NCBI RefSeq assembly: GCF_006517175.1
Contig: NZ_CP041186.1
Coordinates: forward strand, 62,001-126,000
Direction: 5' to 3'
Length of the DNA stretch: 64,000 nucleotides
Source of the DNA: Persicimonas caeni
GTDB lineage: Bacteria; Myxococcota_A; Bradymonadia; Bradymonadales; Bradymonadaceae
Below the pieces are notes generated by a model, which saw only the letters and a program-made list of their open reading frames with translations, ran no database searches and was not told the DNA's origin. The position numbers and the translations under genes are program-made. This document shows, piece after piece, positions 59,050-64,000 of this stretch (its first letter is position 1; each line of letters starts with the position of its first letter).

Positions 59050-59096
59050 TGATTTCAACACGCTCTTACACTCGAAGAGAGCAAGGGGAGGAACCA

Positions 59097-61481
<2,385 letters not shown>

Positions 61482-61553
61482 CCAAGCTTGCGGCCGCGTC
61501 CGAAACTCTTGGCAGTATGCGGCCCCCACGTACTGAGTGGATCTGAACCAACA

Positions 61554-61607
61554 GCTGGAGGTGAGCGCGGCAGCGGGGGCTGTCGCGCTCACCCAGGCGG
61601 TTCCAGC
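61554..61607 (+). terminator. Composite hairpin between the two thrombospondin-repeat lipoprotein genes
   Basis: Inner stem 61560-61574 with 61579-61593 (15 bp, one G-U, GGGG loop), outer stem GCTGGA/TCCAGC (61554-61559, 61602-61607). It lies 73 bp after one gene and 33 bp before the next start. No T-tract follows, so it may be a terminator or a leader attenuator. Confidence 0.5.
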
Positions 61608-61639
61608 ACCAACTACTTTCGACGATTTTGGGGGAAAGA

Positions 61640-63250
61640 ATGAAACGCGATAGCTATCGCGGTACCTGGATGATTGTTTGTCTCTTCACGCTCGTCACTG
61701 CGCTGGCCGCTTGCAGCGACAATGTCGAGGGCAGCGACCAAGGCGACCGCACCACCGGCCCTGACGTGGGCACCGACGTGGAGCTCGACACCGACCTGGT
61801 CGAAACCGACACGGGGGAGCCATTCGACTTCGGCGCGACCGAACCGAATGTCGATTGGAACGCGCGGCTCCCCGAACCCGCCGAGGATAGCGACGGCGAC
61901 GGCGTCGCCGACGACGTCGACAACTGCCCGACGATCGCCAACGCGCCCCAGAAGGACCACGACGGCGACGGCGACGGCAACGCCTGCGATCCCGACGATG
62001 ACAACGACGGGATCAACGACGCCTACGACAACTGCCCTTATAACGCCAACCCCGCTCAAATCGACACCGACGGCGACGGCCACGGCGACGCCTGCGACCC
62101 GGACAACGATGGCGACGGCCTCGCCGATGGCTCCGACAACTGCCCCAACGTGAGCAATCCCGACCAGGCCGACGCCGACAACGATGGCGTGGGTGACGCT
62201 TGCGATGCCGGTACGGATACCGACGGCGACGGCGTCAACGACGAGGACGACAACTGTCCGCACGTCGACAACCCGAGCCAAGACGACCTCGACGGCGACG
62301 GGATCGGCGACGCCTGCGACAACTGCGACTACCTTTCGAGCCCGAATCAGACAGACTCCGACGGCGACGGCGTGGGCGATATCTGTGACGGCACCGACTC
62401 CGACGGCGACGGCTGGGCCGACGGCTTCGACAACTGCCCCACGGTGCCCAACCTGCACCAGGAGGACTGGGACGGCGACGGACTCGGAGACGCCTGCGAC
62501 AACTGCCCGTCGATCGCCAACCCCGCCCAGGCGGACGCCAACGGCGACGGCACCGGCGACGCCTGCGAGGGCCTGCCGCTCTGCGAGGACTTCCAGGACA
62601 ATCGCCTCGACCTTTGGGGCCAATATCGCTGCCACGACTGGGGCGGCACCTCCACGTGCTGTGACGGCATCGACAACGACGGCGACGGCTACGTCGACTT
62701 CGGCGCCAACGAGTGTGGCACCGAGTGCACCGATGGTATCGACAACGACGGCGACGGCGTCTTCGACCAGAACGACCCCGGCTGCGCCAGCCCCTGCGAC
62801 ATCAGCGAGACCGCCGGAATCTCCGGCAGCCACCCCACGTGCATCGCCGGCGACAACGCCTGCGCCGACAGCAACGACAGCTGTGCTCGAGAGTGCTTGT
62901 TCGACGGCAGCTCCGGCCCGGGCAACGACGCGCGCTGTGATCCGTTCCCTGGTTGTGACTGCTGGGGCTGCTGCGGCGGCACGCACCTGCTGACCGGCGA
63001 GTCGTGCACGGTCGACTACGAATGCTACGACAACGGCTCGAGTGAGTGTGACGGGTTGGGTATCGACTGCAGTCAGACGCTCTGCGCGCAGGCCGACGAG
63101 CAGTGCGACGGCGTCGACAACAACTGCGACGGCCAGATCGACGAGAACTGCTCGGCCGGCTGCATCGCCCGCGACGAAGTCTGCGACGGCTTCGACAACG
63201 ACTGTGACGGCCAAGTCGACGAAGAATGCGCACAAGTCTGCTCGCCGTGA
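61640..63250 (+). CDS. Thrombospondin type 3 repeat lipoprotein, paralogue 2
   Basis: 536 residues from ATG 61640 (GGGGAAAG upstream; a TTG four codons earlier is a weaker choice). Lipobox TALAAC. It has about seven TSP3 repeats, half as many as paralogue 1, then the same Cys-rich region nearly identical in order ([61 protein letters not shown]). The difference in repeat number shows growth or loss by unequal recombination. Surface function inferred; a stem-loop follows its stop codon. Confidence 0.92.
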   Translation: MKRDSYRGTWMIVCLFTLVTALAACSDNVEGSDQGDRTTGPDVGTDVELDTDLVETDTGEPFDFGATEPNVDWNARLPEPAEDSDGDGVADDVDNCPTIANAPQKDHDGDGDGNACDPDDDNDGINDAYDNCPYNANPAQIDTDGDGHGDACDPDNDGDGLADGSDNCPNVSNPDQADADNDGVGDACDAGTDTDGDGVNDEDDNCPHVDNPSQDDLDGDGIGDACDNCDYLSSPNQTDSDGDGVGDICDGTDSDGDGWADGFDNCPTVPNLHQEDWDGDGLGDACDNCPSIANPAQADANGDGTGDACEGLPLCEDFQDNRLDLWGQYRCHDWGGTSTCCDGIDNDGDGYVDFGANECGTECTDGIDNDGDGVFDQNDPGCASPCDISETAGISGSHPTCIAGDNACADSNDSCARECLFDGSSGPGNDARCDPFPGCDCWGCCGGTHLLTGESCTVDYECYDNGSSECDGLGIDCSQTLCAQADEQCDGVDNNCDGQIDENCSAGCIARDEVCDGFDNDCDGQVDEECAQVCSP

Positions 63251-63257
63251 CTTTTTC

Positions 63258-63301
63258 TGCAGCCGAGGCGCAAACGGTCGCAAGGCCGCGCCTCGGCTGC
63301 A
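63258..63301 (+). terminator. Hairpin after thrombospondin-repeat lipoprotein 2
   Basis: Arms 63258-63271 and 63288-63301 pair over 14 bp (TGCAGCCGAGGCGC and its complement) with a 16-base loop, 8 bp after the stop codon. A T-tract precedes rather than follows it. Confidence 0.6.
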
Positions 63302-63535
63302 TCAGCGATGACTTCCGGTCTTCTGGTTGAGCACTTTTTTGACAGTTTCTTCGACCTTTTTTTCTTTTAGCTGTTGACCTACTTCCCCATCTGCCTACTT
63401 TCCAACTAAGCAAGGGGACAATCCTTAATGATTCTAAGAATTTGCGCCACGGCGCTCGAGGCCGATTTCACCTCGTAACACGACGAGCAAATCGCGCCGA
63501 CATGCCGCAGTATGTGGCGACAACAAGTGGACACG
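63302..63535. other. Intergenic region with no supported gene
   Basis: T- and C-rich around 63330-63410, then a stretch with TTGACA/TTGACC boxes but no convincing -10 partner. No open frame that looks coding is seen on either strand. Confidence 0.4.
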
Positions 63536-63623
63536 CGCTAGCGCCTGGGGGCGTTCCAGCCCGCCGAATTGGAGCTGGGACGGACTAGCGGCGAGGCTAC
63601 CGGCATACTACCGGTAGCCTCGT
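63536..63623 (+). ncRNA. Candidate structured leader or small RNA upstream of membrane protein gene
   Basis: An outer helix CGCTAG/CTAGCG (63536-63541, 63585-63590) encloses a 9-bp stem (63552-63560 with 63574-63582), followed by a 12-bp perfect hairpin (63592-63603 with 63611-63622) and TTGTCCTTCTTGG. No family recognised; folding is by eye only. Confidence 0.35.
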
Positions 63624-63757
63624 TGTCCTTCTTGGCGGTAAAATTGGTGCGCGGGCATCTTGCCCTCTTAGTCAATCCGAACTGTTTTTTAGATCCATTT
63701 CCTGTTGAGCCCGTTTGTGTTTGTATCGAACACAATGTCCACTGACGGAATGATACG

Positions 63758-64000
63758 ATGAAGCTGCTTCGATTCGTGGCACGGGTCACCAAGGGAATCT
63801 ACGACATTCTGGCGACCTACCTACTCGCCTGGGTTCTCTTCTTCGCGCTGACCGCCTTCGGCTTCCACTTCGGCCTGGAGGCCGCCGCTCGAGCGTTGGG
63901 CTTCGACTCGCCGGACGTCTGGTGGCGGAAACTCGCCGGGCCGCTGGGCGAGACCGGCGTAGTCTGGTTCCGGCTGCTCGCCTTCGGCAGCTTGCACGCG
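63758..64000 (+). CDS. N-terminal part of a membrane protein (3' end outside window)
   Basis: 81 residues are visible from ATG 63758. A basic amphipathic opening (MKLLRFVARVTKGIYDILA) is followed by one strong hydrophobic helix (TYLLAWVLFFALTAFGFHF) and a second likely segment after GETGVVWFRLLAFGSL. There is no stop codon before the window's end. No family recognised from this portion. A structured leader candidate lies upstream. Confidence 0.6.
   Translation, partial: MKLLRFVARVTKGIYDILATYLLAWVLFFALTAFGFHFGLEAAARALGFDSPDVWWRKLAGPLGETGVVWFRLLAFGSLHA

Noticed and set aside
63538-63792. 84-residue minus-strand open frame at the end of the window
   Set aside because: Crosses the hairpins and the start of the membrane protein gene, has no ribosome binding site and no protein-like pattern.

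Overview
The window is about 64 kb of high-GC DNA from a Gram-negative bacterium. The mix of genes suggests a predatory or gliding deltaproteobacterium-like lineage, either Bradymonadales (Bradymonadota) or a myxobacterial relative. The supporting traits are many lipoproteins with Asp/Gly/Ala-rich low-complexity N-terminal regions, TPR-fused Ser/Thr kinases, FHA, PilZ and cyclic-nucleotide-binding proteins, paired matrixin metalloproteases with MYXO-CTERM-like tails, thrombospondin-type-3/MopE-like Cys-rich lipoproteins, and a Pal/CpoB envelope set. The taxonomic placement is inference from content; there is no rRNA in the window. I see no CRISPR array, insertion sequence, prophage or integrase.

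Layout. 1-8 kb: the end of an unknown gene, a YhaM-type 3'-5' exoribonuclease, one PspA/IM30 protein, then a minus-strand cluster (cNMP-binding protein, YbjN-like protein, second PspA, sugar nucleotidyltransferase, Gly-rich lipoprotein) that looks like an envelope-stress module. 8-17 kb: membrane-anchored subtilase, PilZ and cNMP regulators, a lipoprotein with an amidotransferase-like fold, then a secreted-protease cluster (conserved secreted protein, two matrixins, a HEVAH peptidase), ending at rsmA/ksgA. 17-30 kb: PAP2 phosphatase, degenerate TatD-like protein, moaC, TPR/PEGA envelope proteins, two large Ser/Thr kinases of different architecture, and a COG2509 flavoprotein. 30-41 kb: manC, a CDF metal exporter, DUF3108, LD-carboxypeptidase with a coupled serine hydrolase, DUF5996, inositol monophosphatase, lipoproteins, and a zinc-ribbon/FHA protein. 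41-49 kb: TPR protein, 5'-nucleotidase-like protein, cpoB and pal, a MATE transporter, and a DsbA-like/haem-motif lipoprotein pair. 49-53 kb: thrS converging on a compact translation locus (four tRNA-Ser, tRNA-Arg(ACG), tadA, SRP RNA). 53-64 kb: a porin, a very large PHP-domain lipoprotein, a secreted protein, two thrombospondin-repeat lipoprotein paralogues, and the start of a membrane protein.

Two things stand out. First, many intergenic gaps are filled with short strictly periodic tandem arrays (7, 8, 9, 10 or 17 bp), each with its own unit. One gap of 126 bp (40943-41068) is built almost entirely of 8-bp units from stop codon to start codon, and another 8-bp array (30128-30199) ends 2 bp before the manC start. 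Some arrays fold into terminator-like hairpins. Second, the tadA locus places the A-to-I deaminase beside the gene for its usual substrate tRNA-Arg(ACG), among four tRNA-Ser genes of different anticodons and the SRP RNA, all on one strand.
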